From NCBI GenBank assembly GCA_026985055.1, contig JALSQZ010000101.1, positions 1 through 56,068 on the forward strand: a DNA stretch of 56,068 nt. The letters are read 5' to 3'. This document shows positions 1 to 8,911 of the stretch, piece by piece; position 1 is the stretch's first letter, and each line of letters begins with the position of its first letter. The notes beneath the pieces were generated by a model. That model saw nothing but the letters and a program-made list of their open reading frames with translations, searched no databases and was not told where the DNA came from. Origin of the DNA: Sedimenticola sp. (GTDB lineage: Bacteria; Pseudomonadota; Gammaproteobacteria; Chromatiales; Chromatiaceae). The position numbers were made by a program, and so were the translations under genes.

Positions 1-77
1 AAGGCATGCAACTGCTGGCCAGCCTCCCGGATGAGTTCAGTGAACAACTGTTGCCTGGTGCGGCCTATATCGGATAG
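1..77 (+). CDS. 3' end of an unidentified gene (partial)
   Basis: Frame 3 is open from the left edge to a TAG at 75-77 and encodes 24 residues ending LLPGAAYIG. The composition (QLLASLPDEFSEQLL) is protein-like and amphipathic, and the stop lies just before an intergenic repeat, which is where a gene end is expected. The fragment is too short to name a family. It would run convergent with the minus-strand PRPP synthetase gene. Confidence 0.45.
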   Translation, partial: GMQLLASLPDEFSEQLLPGAAYIG

Positions 78-95
78 TTTCGGTTGGCGGCTATG

Positions 96-243
96 GGGAA
101 CCTCGAAAAATTCCTTCCATGGAATTTTTCTCGTCGCAAAAAAATGCAAATTCCTCTTTGCTTACATTTTCAATCACTTGTGGTGATCGAAAATGCTGGG
201 ACATCCCTGTTCCACTCGGCCATCTCGATTTTTCGAAATGCCC
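96..243 (-). repeat. Five-hairpin intergenic repeat, copy R1
   Basis: This is a complete copy, in minus orientation, of the family found also at 25115, 26165, 31291, 31806 and 51136. It begins at the stop codon of the PRPP synthetase gene (243-245) and runs downstream of it in sense orientation. The ends are GGGCATTTCGAAAAAT and ATTTTTCGAGGTTCCC. The second and fourth hairpins are partly decayed here compared with the other copies. Confidence 0.85.
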
Positions 244-1130
244 TATAGAAAGGATTTCAGTTCCTCTGCAAGCAGCCCGGCAAGAGATACGGCATTGGTA
301 GGATGAGGAATGGCATCACAACTCCAGATATTCGTCACCCCGGCGTCGTACAGTTCACGAAGGGCATTGTCGACAAACAGGGCGTGGGTTACGAGAACAG
401 AGATGGAAGCAGGATCATGAGCCTGCAACAGGCTTGCCGCCTCCAGCAGGGTCTTGCCCGTGCTGGCCACGTCATCCACCAGCACCAGGTTGCGTCCGGC
501 AAAGCCACAGTCGGGCATGCTGATTTTTACCTCCCGATCTCCCAGGCGCTGCTTTTCCGCTACCGCGTAGTCGAAACCAAAGTGTGATGCGATTGCCGCC
601 ACCCACTGCTCGGATTCACCATCCGGGCCAACAAGAAAAGGCGCCTCTACATTGTTTTGCAGAAAGTGCGCCATGGGGTCGGTTGCGGTAAGGTTGATGG
701 CGGGATCCACGGGTACCGCATCCGACAAGCTATGTATCCGGTGCAAGTGAGCATCCACAGTGAGCAGGGCATCGAAGTGCGCAGCGAGACAGGCGCCGAT
801 GATGGGCTGACTGACGACTTCTCCGGCATGGAAAGCCTTGTCCTGGCGCATGTAGCACAGATAGGGGGCTACCAGGCACAGCTTTTTGGCTCCCAGTTTG
901 CGCGCCCCGGCAGCAGCCAGAATGAGTTCGATCAGCTTGTCATTGGGATGATCCAGACTGCGTACCAGAACAATTTGTTCGGGCAGTATTCCCGGTAGGG
1001 TTACCTTGCTCTCACCATCAGGAAAATGATGGATATCCAGAACGGAAAAGGGCAGGCCGGTCGCCTGCGCCAGGCGCTCGGTCTGATCGGCATACTCGGG
1101 AAAACCGAGCATCAGGGTGTCGGCGTTCAT
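243..1130 (-). CDS. prs: Divergent ribose-phosphate pyrophosphokinase (PRPP synthetase family)
   Basis: The 295-residue product has the two-domain phosphoribosyltransferase-like fold of PRPP synthetases. The flexible loop YMRQDK is at 93-98 (family motif YxRQDRK). The PRPP-binding loop VLVDDVASTGKTL is at 216-228. FPDGES at 36-41 replaces the usual FSDGE. It is shorter than housekeeping Prs (about 310-320 residues) and clearly divergent, so it is likely a second, specialised enzyme rather than the main PRPP source. Its start lies 4 bp after the stop of the phosphorylase gene, with AGGATG as ribosome binding site, so the two are almost surely co-transcribed. Family knowledge suggests it makes PRPP from ribose 5-phosphate and ATP in the cytoplasm. 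Whether it uses a ribose phosphate supplied by its partner is inference. Confidence 0.85.
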   Translation of the reverse strand: MNADTLMLGFPEYADQTERLAQATGLPFSVLDIHHFPDGESKVTLPGILPEQIVLVRSLDHPNDKLIELILAAAGARKLGAKKLCLVAPYLCYMRQDKAFHAGEVVSQPIIGACLAAHFDALLTVDAHLHRIHSLSDAVPVDPAINLTATDPMAHFLQNNVEAPFLVGPDGESEQWVAAIASHFGFDYAVAEKQRLGDREVKISMPDCGFAGRNLVLVDDVASTGKTLLEAASLLQAHDPASISVLVTHALFVDNALRELYDAGVTNIWSCDAIPHPTNAVSLAGLLAEELKSFL

Positions 1131-1134
1131 TGTG

Positions 1135-2634
1135 TCATCCTATGCTGTAACCGTTGTTCTGTTCGATGGCATTGCGGGCAAACTGATAGTCTGCGCGAAA
1201 CTCGGCATGCAAGGTGTACAGGGGGGTTCCCTTGCGCACCCTGTCATTCAGTTTGCAGTGCAGATCCACTCCTGCCGCCTTGTCCATGGGAGCGCCGGCA
1301 AGACGGGCAATACGGGCAATCTGCAGGTTGTCTATGGCCATCACCACGCCATCCGCCGGTGCTGGAACCGGGTATTGCAATGCGGCCGTTTTCGGCTTGA
1401 TCTGGCTGGCGCCCTGAGCCGCAATGATGTCCTGCATTTTCTGCCAGGCGCGTCCGGATTCGAGAAGGTCTCGCGCCAGGTGATAGCCTTGACCACCACG
1501 CACATCGGCATCGAATTCCAGAATACGTCCCGCAAGCTGAAGAGATTTTTCCTTCAGGTCGATGGGAGCCAGCGGATCGTTTTGCAGCACCCGCAGCACA
1601 TCGCGGGCTTCCAGAGCCGGCCCTACGCCATTGCCAATGGGCTGGCGGCCATCAGTGATGACAACTTCCAGTTCCAGGCTGCTGCGGTCGCCCACATACT
1701 CGAAAAGCTTGCGCAGGCGCAGTGCTTCGGCCTGGGTGCGCACCTTGGCACTGGGGCCCACGGGAATATCGATGAGCAAATGGGTGGAGCCGGCGGCAAT
1801 TTTTTTTGACAGTATGGATGCGATCATCTGCCCCTTGGAGTCCAGAGACAAGGGCCGCTCCACGGAAATGAGAATGTCATCCACCGGCGATAATCGTGCA
1901 GTGCCGCCCCAGGCAATGAACCCCCGTTGCTGCCGTACGATTTGGCGCAGCTCACCGGGTTCCAGGTTGACCTTGCACAGGGTTTCCATGGTGTCGGCTG
2001 TTCCGGCAGGGGAGGTGATGGCGCGGCTGGAAGTTTTTGGCATGAGCATGCCATGGGCGGCTACGATGGGCACAATAAGCATGGTGGTACGGTTGCCTGG
2101 AATACCGCCGATGCAGTGTTTGTCCACTACCAGGGATTCCCCCCAGTCCAGGCGTTCACCGGTTTCCACCATGGCTTCGGTTAGAAACAACATCTCGTCC
2201 CGCTCCATGCCGGATTCGGCGCAGGCCACCAGGAATGCCGCGATCTCGATCTTGGAATAGCGATTGTTGACGATGTCTTCACAGATATGCAGGAATTCAG
2301 TGCGATCCAGAGGCTCTCCGGCAATTTTTCTGTGTACCGCTTCGAGGGAATCGGGAGGAGTAGCGTGGTCTATGTATACAGCCGTTCCTTCCGCCACATC
2401 CAGCTGGGCGAAGGTCTGTTCACTCAATCCCAGTTCATCAGGCGCAAGACAATTTTCATCATCGACGATATTGAGAACGGCCACCACGGGCGATTTTTCC
2501 GGGCCGTCGCGTACTTCTATCTTGTTCAGCGCCTGAAAACCTTCACTATGATAGAGAGGACAGTCCCGGTGCAGGTAGGCCACGTTCTCCTTATAGGTGT
2601 CGATGGCAACCTTGCGCAGTTTCAATGATGTCAT
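1135..2634 (-). CDS. Thymidine phosphorylase-like / AMP phosphorylase family protein
   Basis: The 499-residue product has an extra N-terminal domain of about 85 residues. It is followed by the nucleoside phosphorylase core with the phosphate-binding motif [14 protein letters not shown] at 171-184 and the substrate region [20 protein letters not shown]. Length and domain order fit the archaeal-type AMP phosphorylase/DeoA group (about 500 residues) and not classical DeoA (about 440). Members phosphorolyse nucleosides or nucleoside monophosphates to the free base and ribose 1-phosphate or ribose 1,5-bisphosphate. It is the first gene of a two-gene operon with a PRPP synthetase relative, suggesting nucleotide salvage. 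No RuBisCO or ribose-1,5-bisphosphate isomerase gene is in the window. The true substrate cannot be read from sequence. Confidence 0.85.
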   Translation of the reverse strand: MTSLKLRKVAIDTYKENVAYLHRDCPLYHSEGFQALNKIEVRDGPEKSPVVAVLNIVDDENCLAPDELGLSEQTFAQLDVAEGTAVYIDHATPPDSLEAVHRKIAGEPLDRTEFLHICEDIVNNRYSKIEIAAFLVACAESGMERDEMLFLTEAMVETGERLDWGESLVVDKHCIGGIPGNRTTMLIVPIVAAHGMLMPKTSSRAITSPAGTADTMETLCKVNLEPGELRQIVRQQRGFIAWGGTARLSPVDDILISVERPLSLDSKGQMIASILSKKIAAGSTHLLIDIPVGPSAKVRTQAEALRLRKLFEYVGDRSSLELEVVITDGRQPIGNGVGPALEARDVLRVLQNDPLAPIDLKEKSLQLAGRILEFDADVRGGQGYHLARDLLESGRAWQKMQDIIAAQGASQIKPKTAALQYPVPAPADGVVMAIDNLQIARIARLAGAPMDKAAGVDLHCKLNDRVRKGTPLYTLHAEFRADYQFARNAIEQNNGYSIG

Positions 2635-2821
2635 GAGAATGGCTCCAGCAGGGGCTCAATCAACTGATCATAGTGTATTCTGTTTCCCTGTTCAGTGTGA
2701 ATCATCAAGTCATGCCGCGCAATGTCATAGATGTTCAGGTCATTTGGGCAGATATTTGTTTTGATTGTCTGCATAATGTATTCAATACGGAATTCAACAG
2801 CCTGGATAACGAGGTGCAGTC
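2635..2821. other. Divergent intergenic region
   Basis: This stretch separates the phosphorylase operon (minus) from the stress-protein gene (plus) and must hold promoters for both. It is AT-rich near 2755-2800. I see no confident -35/-10 pair and no convincing FNR-type dyad. Confidence 0.4.
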
Positions 2822-3688
2822 ATGTTTCAGTTCATTCCCGTTGCGGACAACAACATTTTTGCCGTCAGGGCCAGCGGCAAACTGACGGATGCGGACTATC
2901 GTCAGTTTTTGCCACAGCTGGAGGATCTCATTCAGCAACATCGTCCCATATCCCTGTTGCTGGAATTGGAGGATTTCCATGGCTGGGAGCCAAAGGCCGT
3001 ATGGGACGACTTCAAGTTCGGTATGGCTCATGACAAGGATTTTGAACGAATCGCCATTGTCGGTGAGAACAGCTGGCAGAAATGGATGGCCACCCTGGGT
3101 AACGCCTTTACCGACGCCCGGGTGCGGTTTTTCACCCGGGAGCAGTTACAGGAAGCCTGGGACTGGTTGCGGGAAAGCCAAAACAACACCAGTGATTTCG
3201 CAACACAGGATGAGACGGAAAGTGAGGAACCTCCCCCCTGGAAACACATTCTGGTGGCAATGGATTTTTCTCCCCTTTCACGAATGGCCCTGAATCGGGC
3301 TTTGCAACTGTGTCGTTCCCATGGTGCGCAACTATCATTGATCCATGCAGTGGAAGTAAGCGCCATGCTGATGCCAGACTACGACGTACTGGTGACAGCG
3401 CCCCTGGAATACCTTGATTTCGATCAGCAGCGTTTTGATCAGGCAGTGGCGGCGCTCAACAGTCTGGCCAAGAGCCTGAATTGGAATAAGGTTCAGGCAG
3501 ATGTCATCTGGGGCGCGCCAAAATCCGCCGTGTTGTCTTATGCCGAGGCTCAGAATGCGGATCTGATCGTGGTTGGCTCCCATGGGCGACATGGATTCGC
3601 CCGCTTGTTGGGTTCTACTGCTTCTGCAATCGCCAATAGTGCAAGGACGGATGTGCTGCTTGTGAGACAACCTTATCACCTGCGATGA
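2822..3688 (+). CDS. SpoIIAA-like (STAS) domain fused to universal stress protein
   Basis: The 288-residue protein has two parts. Residues 1-120 match the SpoIIAA-like/STAS fold often encoded as a stand-alone protein, recognisable by LLLELEDFHGWEPKAVWDDFKFG and the later RIAIVG strand. Residues about 138-288 form a UspA domain starting WKHILVAMDFSPLS and ending with the ATP-binding signature GSHGRHGFARLLGSTAS followed by VLLVR. The G-x2-G-x9-G-S/T pattern indicates an ATP-binding Usp subclass. The protein is likely cytoplasmic and acts in stress response. The fusion suggests that the STAS part provides partner or membrane targeting, which is inference. The ATG is preceded by GAGGTGCAGTC, consistent with the chosen start. 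Confidence 0.85.
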   Translation: MFQFIPVADNNIFAVRASGKLTDADYRQFLPQLEDLIQQHRPISLLLELEDFHGWEPKAVWDDFKFGMAHDKDFERIAIVGENSWQKWMATLGNAFTDARVRFFTREQLQEAWDWLRESQNNTSDFATQDETESEEPPPWKHILVAMDFSPLSRMALNRALQLCRSHGAQLSLIHAVEVSAMLMPDYDVLVTAPLEYLDFDQQRFDQAVAALNSLAKSLNWNKVQADVIWGAPKSAVLSYAEAQNADLIVVGSHGRHGFARLLGSTASAIANSARTDVLLVRQPYHLR

Positions 3689-3730
3689 GCAGAGCCATTT
3701 TGCTGCCAACCGCAGCCGGGAAAAAGAATA

Positions 3731-5032
3731 ATGTATAAATCATCAGCTGGTAAACCCATAGGATTCTGGTCCGCCGTTTCCATGGGTATTGGCGCCATGG
3801 TGGGGGCGGGGATCTTTGCTCTGCTGGGGGAGGCCAGCGCCATTTCCGGAAGCGCCGTATATATCTCCTTCATCATCGGTGGCATCATCGCCTTGTTCAG
3901 TGGCTACTCTCTGGGAAAACTGGGCGCGAGATATCCTTCGGCCGGCGGCATCGTGGAATATTTGGCCCAGGCCTGGGGTACGGGGTTCCTTACTGGCGCC
4001 ATGAGTATCATGCTCTACCTGGCTGCGGTGGTGTCGCTAAGCCTGATTGCCAAGGCTTTTGGCAACTATGCCTATACCTTTCTGCCCAAGGGCGCCCCTG
4101 TGTTGTGGCACCATGTATTTTCAGTGGGAATCGTGCTCTTGTTCGTCTTTATCAACCTGCGTGGCGCGAAGGATGTGGCCATCTGGGAAAGAATCACCGT
4201 GGCGGTAAAATTTTCGGTGTTGAGCATGCTTGCCGTTGCGGGCATTGTGTTTCTCAAACCGGAACTGCTCTCACCACAACTCTACCCTCCGGTAAAAGAC
4301 ATCTTTTTCAGTCTCTCCATCACCTTTTTTGCCTATGAAGGATTTCGGGTGATCACCAATACCGCAGAAGACATGCCGAACCCGGCCCATACCCTGCCCA
4401 GGGCCATGGTGACTGCCATTCTGCTGGTCATGTTGCTCTATGTTGCCGTGGCTTTTGCCGTTTTTGGCAACCTGCCAACAGAAAAAGTCATTGCCTCCCG
4501 GGATTACGCCCTGGCGGAAGCGGCCCTACCCATTTTCGGGCATCTGGGTTTTGTTGTTGTAGCTGTCGCGGCACTGATATCCACAGCCTCTTCAATCAAT
4601 GCCAACCTGTATGCCGTTACCAATGTTACCTATCAGCTGGCCAAGGACGGTGAGCTGCCCGTGGCCTTTGGCCGCCCCATTGGGCACAGTCGGGAAGGCC
4701 TGGTGATCAGCGGGTTTCTGGTAATCCTGCTGTCCCTGTTGTTCGATTTGTCCCAGATCGCGGCGATTGGTTCCATTTCCATTCTGTTCGTGCATGCGGT
4801 TACCCACCTGGGACATTTGCGTCTCGTGGGGAAAACCGGTGCATCACGCCTGCTGGTTGGGCTGGCGGCTGTTTTGTCCCTGCTGGCCATGGGGCTGGCT
4901 TTGGTCTATGTAAGCCACAGAGGCGGGAATGTGATACAGGTTCTGTTGGGGTTTGTATCGGTGGCGGCAATCACGGAGCTGCTGTTGCAGAAGATCAACC
5001 ACCGCAGAGTACGTCCACGCATCCCGCTATGA
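3731..5032 (+). CDS. APC-superfamily amino acid permease
   Basis: This is a 433-residue polytopic membrane protein with about twelve hydrophobic segments. The first segment carries the APC glycine-rich motif GIGAMVGAGIFALLG (residues 19-33). The TM6-region motif FFAYEGFRVI is about residue 200. It should import an amino acid or amine by proton coupling in the inner membrane; substrate cannot be assigned. It follows the Usp gene by 42 bp and may be co-transcribed with it. Its last 6 bp overlap the end of the convergent permease gene, a related but distinct family member. Confidence 0.85.
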   Translation: MYKSSAGKPIGFWSAVSMGIGAMVGAGIFALLGEASAISGSAVYISFIIGGIIALFSGYSLGKLGARYPSAGGIVEYLAQAWGTGFLTGAMSIMLYLAAVVSLSLIAKAFGNYAYTFLPKGAPVLWHHVFSVGIVLLFVFINLRGAKDVAIWERITVAVKFSVLSMLAVAGIVFLKPELLSPQLYPPVKDIFFSLSITFFAYEGFRVITNTAEDMPNPAHTLPRAMVTAILLVMLLYVAVAFAVFGNLPTEKVIASRDYALAEAALPIFGHLGFVVVAVAALISTASSINANLYAVTNVTYQLAKDGELPVAFGRPIGHSREGLVISGFLVILLSLLFDLSQIAAIGSISILFVHAVTHLGHLRLVGKTGASRLLVGLAAVLSLLAMGLALVYVSHRGGNVIQVLLGFVSVAAITELLLQKINHRRVRPRIPL

Positions 5033-6337
5033 TCTCTTTCTGAGAAACACTCGCCGACGGCTGAACAAAAGTTCCGCTGCTACCACTACCAGGTAGATGC
5101 CGGCAATCCAGTACAGGCTGCGGGGCGATGAGCGCCAAAGATAGGCCAGCAGGGTAATCCAGGAAGTCATGCTCAGAATCAGGCCGAGCAGGGGAGTCCA
5201 TGAGTTGCCGGGAATGGTTTTTCGCATATGCCAGGCTGAGAGGTTGATAGCGGCGAATACCAGCAGAAACGTCGAACTGGCAAAAGAAGAAATGATGGTC
5301 AGATTCGCCAGATTGACAAAAGCCAGGGTGCAGGCGGTAATGGCAATGAGGCTCACCCATGGAATGTTGTTCTGTTTGCGACGGAAACCGAATACTGCAG
5401 GCAAGGCATCCTCGGTTGCCATAACCATTCCCAGGCGGGCGGTACCGAACATGGTGGCATTGATCGCTGAAGCGGTAGAAAACAGTGCCGCCAGGCCAAT
5501 CAGCAGAAAGCCTGCTTCTCCCAGGAAGGGTTTTGCCGCTTCTGCCAAGGCATATTCACCATACTTCCGGATTTCATCCGGAAGCAGATTGCCTACCGCC
5601 ACCAGGGATACCAGTACATAGATAAAAGTGGTGATGGCAATGGACCAGAGAATTCCCCGGCGGAGATTGCGTTGGGGCTGCTCCATTTCGTTTACGGCAT
5701 TGGGGATCAGTTCAAACCCCTCATAGGCGACAAATATCAGCGCGGCTCCCATGATCACGCCCAGACCACCCTGATTGAATAACGGCAGCAAGTGGTCGCT
5801 TTTCACATAGAACAGGCCGATGATGGCGAACAGGGCGAGGATCAGTATCTTGATGGTGACGATGAGCAATTCACTGCTGCCACTGGCTTTTACTCCATAA
5901 AGGTTCACGCCAAGAAATGACAGCAATACAAGTGATTCCAGCAAATGATGCATGGCTGGGTTCTGTCCGCCATTGTCTCCCAGCATGGCCGATCCATACA
6001 CGCCGAAGGTATAGGCATACAGCGCCATGGTGCCTACATAGCCCACCAGCAGCAACCAGCCGCCTATGCCGGCGATATTGGGGCTGCGAAATGCTTTTTC
6101 CAGATAGGTGAAGCTTCCGCCGTCGGACTGAAAGTGCAATCCCAGGCGGGAATAGGAAAGACCGGTGAGCAGGGCGATGATACCGCCCAGGGCAAAGGCA
6201 ATGGGCGCCGCATGTCCGGCCTGGGCGATGGCCAGTCCCAGAACGGAAAATATGCCGCCGCCAACCATGCCGCCCACGCCCATGGCGATGACTTCTTTCA
6301 GGTTGAGTTTTTCAACATGGTTCTGCGGCATGTGCAT
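5027..6337 (-). CDS. APC-superfamily amino acid permease (second copy)
   Basis: The 436-residue membrane protein has about twelve hydrophobic segments. The N-terminal signature is VGGMVGGGIFSVLGLAIAQ, and AYEGFELIPNAVNEM occupies the position equivalent to AYEGFRVITNTAEDM in the neighbouring permease. The two are homologous but diverged, and are arranged tail to tail with overlapping stop codons. The substrate is unknown. The start was chosen as MHMPQNHVEKLNLKEV; an internal Met at residue 3 is an alternative. The upstream region carries a perfect 16-bp AT palindrome at 6469-6484 that could be an operator. Confidence 0.85.
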   Translation of the reverse strand: MHMPQNHVEKLNLKEVIAMGVGGMVGGGIFSVLGLAIAQAGHAAPIAFALGGIIALLTGLSYSRLGLHFQSDGGSFTYLEKAFRSPNIAGIGGWLLLVGYVGTMALYAYTFGVYGSAMLGDNGGQNPAMHHLLESLVLLSFLGVNLYGVKASGSSELLIVTIKILILALFAIIGLFYVKSDHLLPLFNQGGLGVIMGAALIFVAYEGFELIPNAVNEMEQPQRNLRRGILWSIAITTFIYVLVSLVAVGNLLPDEIRKYGEYALAEAAKPFLGEAGFLLIGLAALFSTASAINATMFGTARLGMVMATEDALPAVFGFRRKQNNIPWVSLIAITACTLAFVNLANLTIISSFASSTFLLVFAAINLSAWHMRKTIPGNSWTPLLGLILSMTSWITLLAYLWRSSPRSLYWIAGIYLVVVAAELLFSRRRVFLRKRS

Positions 6338-6468
6338 GTGGTGTCCAGTCTTTCAGCTTCGACGAACCATAGCAGATATTCGGCATGAATGAATTGCGAT
6401 AAGGGAGTCGGTCTGACCGTTTTGCCGTTGTCGCTGGAGAAAGCTTGAAGGATGAAAACATTATTTAA

Positions 6469-6484
6469 CATAATATATATTATG
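6469..6484. promoter_or_regulatory. Perfect 16-bp AT palindrome upstream of permease
   Basis: CATAATATATATTATG is its own reverse complement. It lies about 130 bp upstream of the minus-strand permease start and about 40 bp beyond the hypF stop. A second AT block, GTAATATATATGGG, follows. It could be a regulator site or simply a melting-prone promoter region; the sequence alone does not decide. Confidence 0.35.
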
Positions 6485-6525
6485 CGCAGTAATATATATG
6501 GGACAGTACGGCCGGATTTCCGCAT

Positions 6526-8862
6526 TTAGGCAAAATCGGAGTTACCTTTGTTCTTGCCAGCAATGATTGCCTGACCATACGCCAGCCCTCCGTCATTCGC
6601 CGGCAGTTTTTCCGGGGCCAGTATGTTGATCGGTGTGGATTCAAAAAATTCCAGCAGCAGTTCCAGCAGCAGGCGGTTCTGAAATACGCCACCACCAAGG
6701 ACTAGCGTATTCACGTTTTCCCTTTCACAAAGTTCCACTGCAATCCGTCCCAGGCCGTTTGCCAGTCCACAATGAAAACGCATCGCCATGATTGCCGGGT
6801 CGGTGTTCCGGGACAGATCATCGAGGATCTGTATCCATAGCGCCTGCCATGATAGTTGGCAGCCATGCTGCTGTATTGGGTAAGCCCGTGAATCGCATCG
6901 CGCCTTTCGCGCCAGCACCTCCAGTTCCATGGCTGCCTGTCCCTCGAAACCGGCGCGATCCCGGCACGGCCCGAGGGTCGCGGCCACCGCGTCGAACAGG
7001 CGCCCGGCGGATGAAGCCGGGGGGCTGTTGATGCCCTTCTCCAGCATTTTCGACAGCACCGCCAGCGGCTTGCGCCGAAGGTGCTCGATCACTTCCAGAT
7101 GATCGTATTCCTCAACTACCCGATCCCAGCCCAGCGCCAGGTGCAGATGGGCATAGGTATTGCGCCAGGGTTCGTACATGGCCATGGCGCCGCCGGGCAT
7201 GGGTACGGGAGCAAAATGCGCCAGGCGCCGGAACTTGCGGTAGTCCCCCAGAAGGAATTCCCCGCCCCAGAGGCTGCTGTCTTCTCCGTAACCCAGCCCG
7301 TCCAGGATCAGGCCGAGCACCGGCCCGGTATCTGCCGGCAGGCCATGCTCGGCCATGCAGGCGGCCATGTGCGCATGATGATGTTGCACGTTCACCAGAG
7401 GCAGGTTCCATTCGCGGGCCAGTCGTTCCCCGTGCTGGGTGGAAAGGTAATCGGGATGCATGTCCACCGCGATGCATTCGGGAGCGAATTCGAACAGTTT
7501 GCGGTAGTGCTCCAGCATCTCCCGGTATTCTCGGTAGGTGAGCGCATTCTCCAGGTCGCCCAAATGCTGGGAAAGCACGGCCTGGCCCTCCCCCAGCAGG
7601 CAGAAGGTGTTTTTCAGCTCTCCTCCCATGGCCAGCACCCGGGGCGTTCGGGAAAAACCCGGAGGCAGCGCCAGGGGTTCCGGCGCATGGCCCCGGGCGC
7701 GGCGCAGCAGCCGTGGCCGGCCAGCCGCCAGATGGATTACTGAATCATCCAGCCGGGTGAGGATTTCCCGATCGTGCAACAACAGACAGTCGGCGATACC
7801 GGCAAGGCGATCACGGGCTTCCTGGTTGCGAATGCACTGGGGCTCGTCGCTGCGATTGCCCGAGGTGAGCACCATGGGGCGCGTCAACTCTGCCATGAGC
7901 AGGTGATGCAAGGGGGTATAGGGCAACATGAAGCCCAGGCTGTCCTGTCCGGGATTGATGGCTTCCGCCAGGGCTTCGCCCTCTGCGGGCAGCACCAGGA
8001 TGGGCGCCGCGGGAGATTCCAGCACGGCTCTTGCCCCGTCTTCAAGGCGGGCATGGCGCGCCACCATGGCAGCATCCCGGGCCATGAGGGCAAAGGACTT
8101 GTGATGACGCTTCTTGCGCCGGCGCAGCTCGGCGACCGCTGCCTCGTTGCCCGCGTCACAGGCCAGGTGGATGCCGCCTATGCCCTTGATGGCGACGATC
8201 TTGCCCTCGCGAATGAGCCGCGCCGCCTCGGTGATCACAGCCTCGCCCTCGAGCGGCAACCGTCTGCCCTGCCCGTCCTCCAGCCAGATCCTGGGGCCAC
8301 AGTCCGGGCAGGCATTGGGCTGGGCATGGAAACGGCGGTCGGCGGGGTTCTCGTACTCCGCTTGGCAGGCGGGACACATGGGGAACTCCGCCATGGAGGT
8401 ATTGGCGCGGTCATAGGGGATTTCGCGAACGATGGACAAGCGTGGCCCGCAATGGGTGCAGTTGGTGAAGGGATAGCGATAGCGACGGTTGGCGGGATCA
8501 CGGATTTCGGCCAGGCAGTCCGGGCAGACGGCGGCATCCGCCGCCACGGCGGTGCGAACCTCACCGGACTGGCTGGCAAGGATGCGGAAATCCCCCTCTT
8601 GCGGCGCTGCGCTTCCATCCAGGGCCTTGCGCTCGATGGCCTCGATGCGTGCCAGCGGCGGCGGCTCTTTTCCCAGTTCCGAGACGAAGCGATCCAGAAG
8701 CGACGCTTCCCCCCAGGCTTCGATCAACACTCCCTGGGCGTCGTTGCGCACGAATCCGCGGATGCCCAGGCGCCGGGCGATCTGCCACACCCAGGGACGA
8801 AAGCCCACCCCCTGCACCGTACCCCGCACACGGATCCGTTCCCTCTTCAATGAACCGGACAT
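6526..8862 (-). CDS. hypF: Carbamoyltransferase HypF
   Basis: This protein (778 residues from the chosen start) makes the cyanide precursor for the Fe of [NiFe] hydrogenases, transferring carbamoyl from carbamoyl phosphate to the C-terminal Cys of HypE. Domains in order: acylphosphatase (RVRGTVQGVGFRPW near the start), two paired zinc fingers (CPDC...CTHC and CPAC...CPDC), a YrdC-like domain, and the Kae1-like C-terminal domain with HHHAHMAACMAEH. I chose the Met of MSGSLKRERIRV (start codon 8860-8862). The frame is open further upstream into hypE, but that extension has no homology-like features and the acylphosphatase domain begins directly after MSGSLKR. It is the last gene of hypABCDEF, 49 bp after hypE. 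Confidence 0.95.
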   Translation of the reverse strand: MSGSLKRERIRVRGTVQGVGFRPWVWQIARRLGIRGFVRNDAQGVLIEAWGEASLLDRFVSELGKEPPPLARIEAIERKALDGSAAPQEGDFRILASQSGEVRTAVAADAAVCPDCLAEIRDPANRRYRYPFTNCTHCGPRLSIVREIPYDRANTSMAEFPMCPACQAEYENPADRRFHAQPNACPDCGPRIWLEDGQGRRLPLEGEAVITEAARLIREGKIVAIKGIGGIHLACDAGNEAAVAELRRRKKRHHKSFALMARDAAMVARHARLEDGARAVLESPAAPILVLPAEGEALAEAINPGQDSLGFMLPYTPLHHLLMAELTRPMVLTSGNRSDEPQCIRNQEARDRLAGIADCLLLHDREILTRLDDSVIHLAAGRPRLLRRARGHAPEPLALPPGFSRTPRVLAMGGELKNTFCLLGEGQAVLSQHLGDLENALTYREYREMLEHYRKLFEFAPECIAVDMHPDYLSTQHGERLAREWNLPLVNVQHHHAHMAACMAEHGLPADTGPVLGLILDGLGYGEDSSLWGGEFLLGDYRKFRRLAHFAPVPMPGGAMAMYEPWRNTYAHLHLALGWDRVVEEYDHLEVIEHLRRKPLAVLSKMLEKGINSPPASSAGRLFDAVAATLGPCRDRAGFEGQAAMELEVLARKARCDSRAYPIQQHGCQLSWQALWIQILDDLSRNTDPAIMAMRFHCGLANGLGRIAVELCERENVNTLVLGGGVFQNRLLLELLLEFFESTPINILAPEKLPANDGGLAYGQAIIAGKNKGNSDFA

Positions 8863-8911
8863 ACCCTGCCAGGGGGACTGTTGAGGGCATGAACCAGCAG
8901 CAGGATGCGCA

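Noticed and set aside
2755..2800. FNR/ANR site upstream of the stress-protein gene
   Set aside because: TTGAT occurs but the second half-site ATCAA is missing at the right distance.
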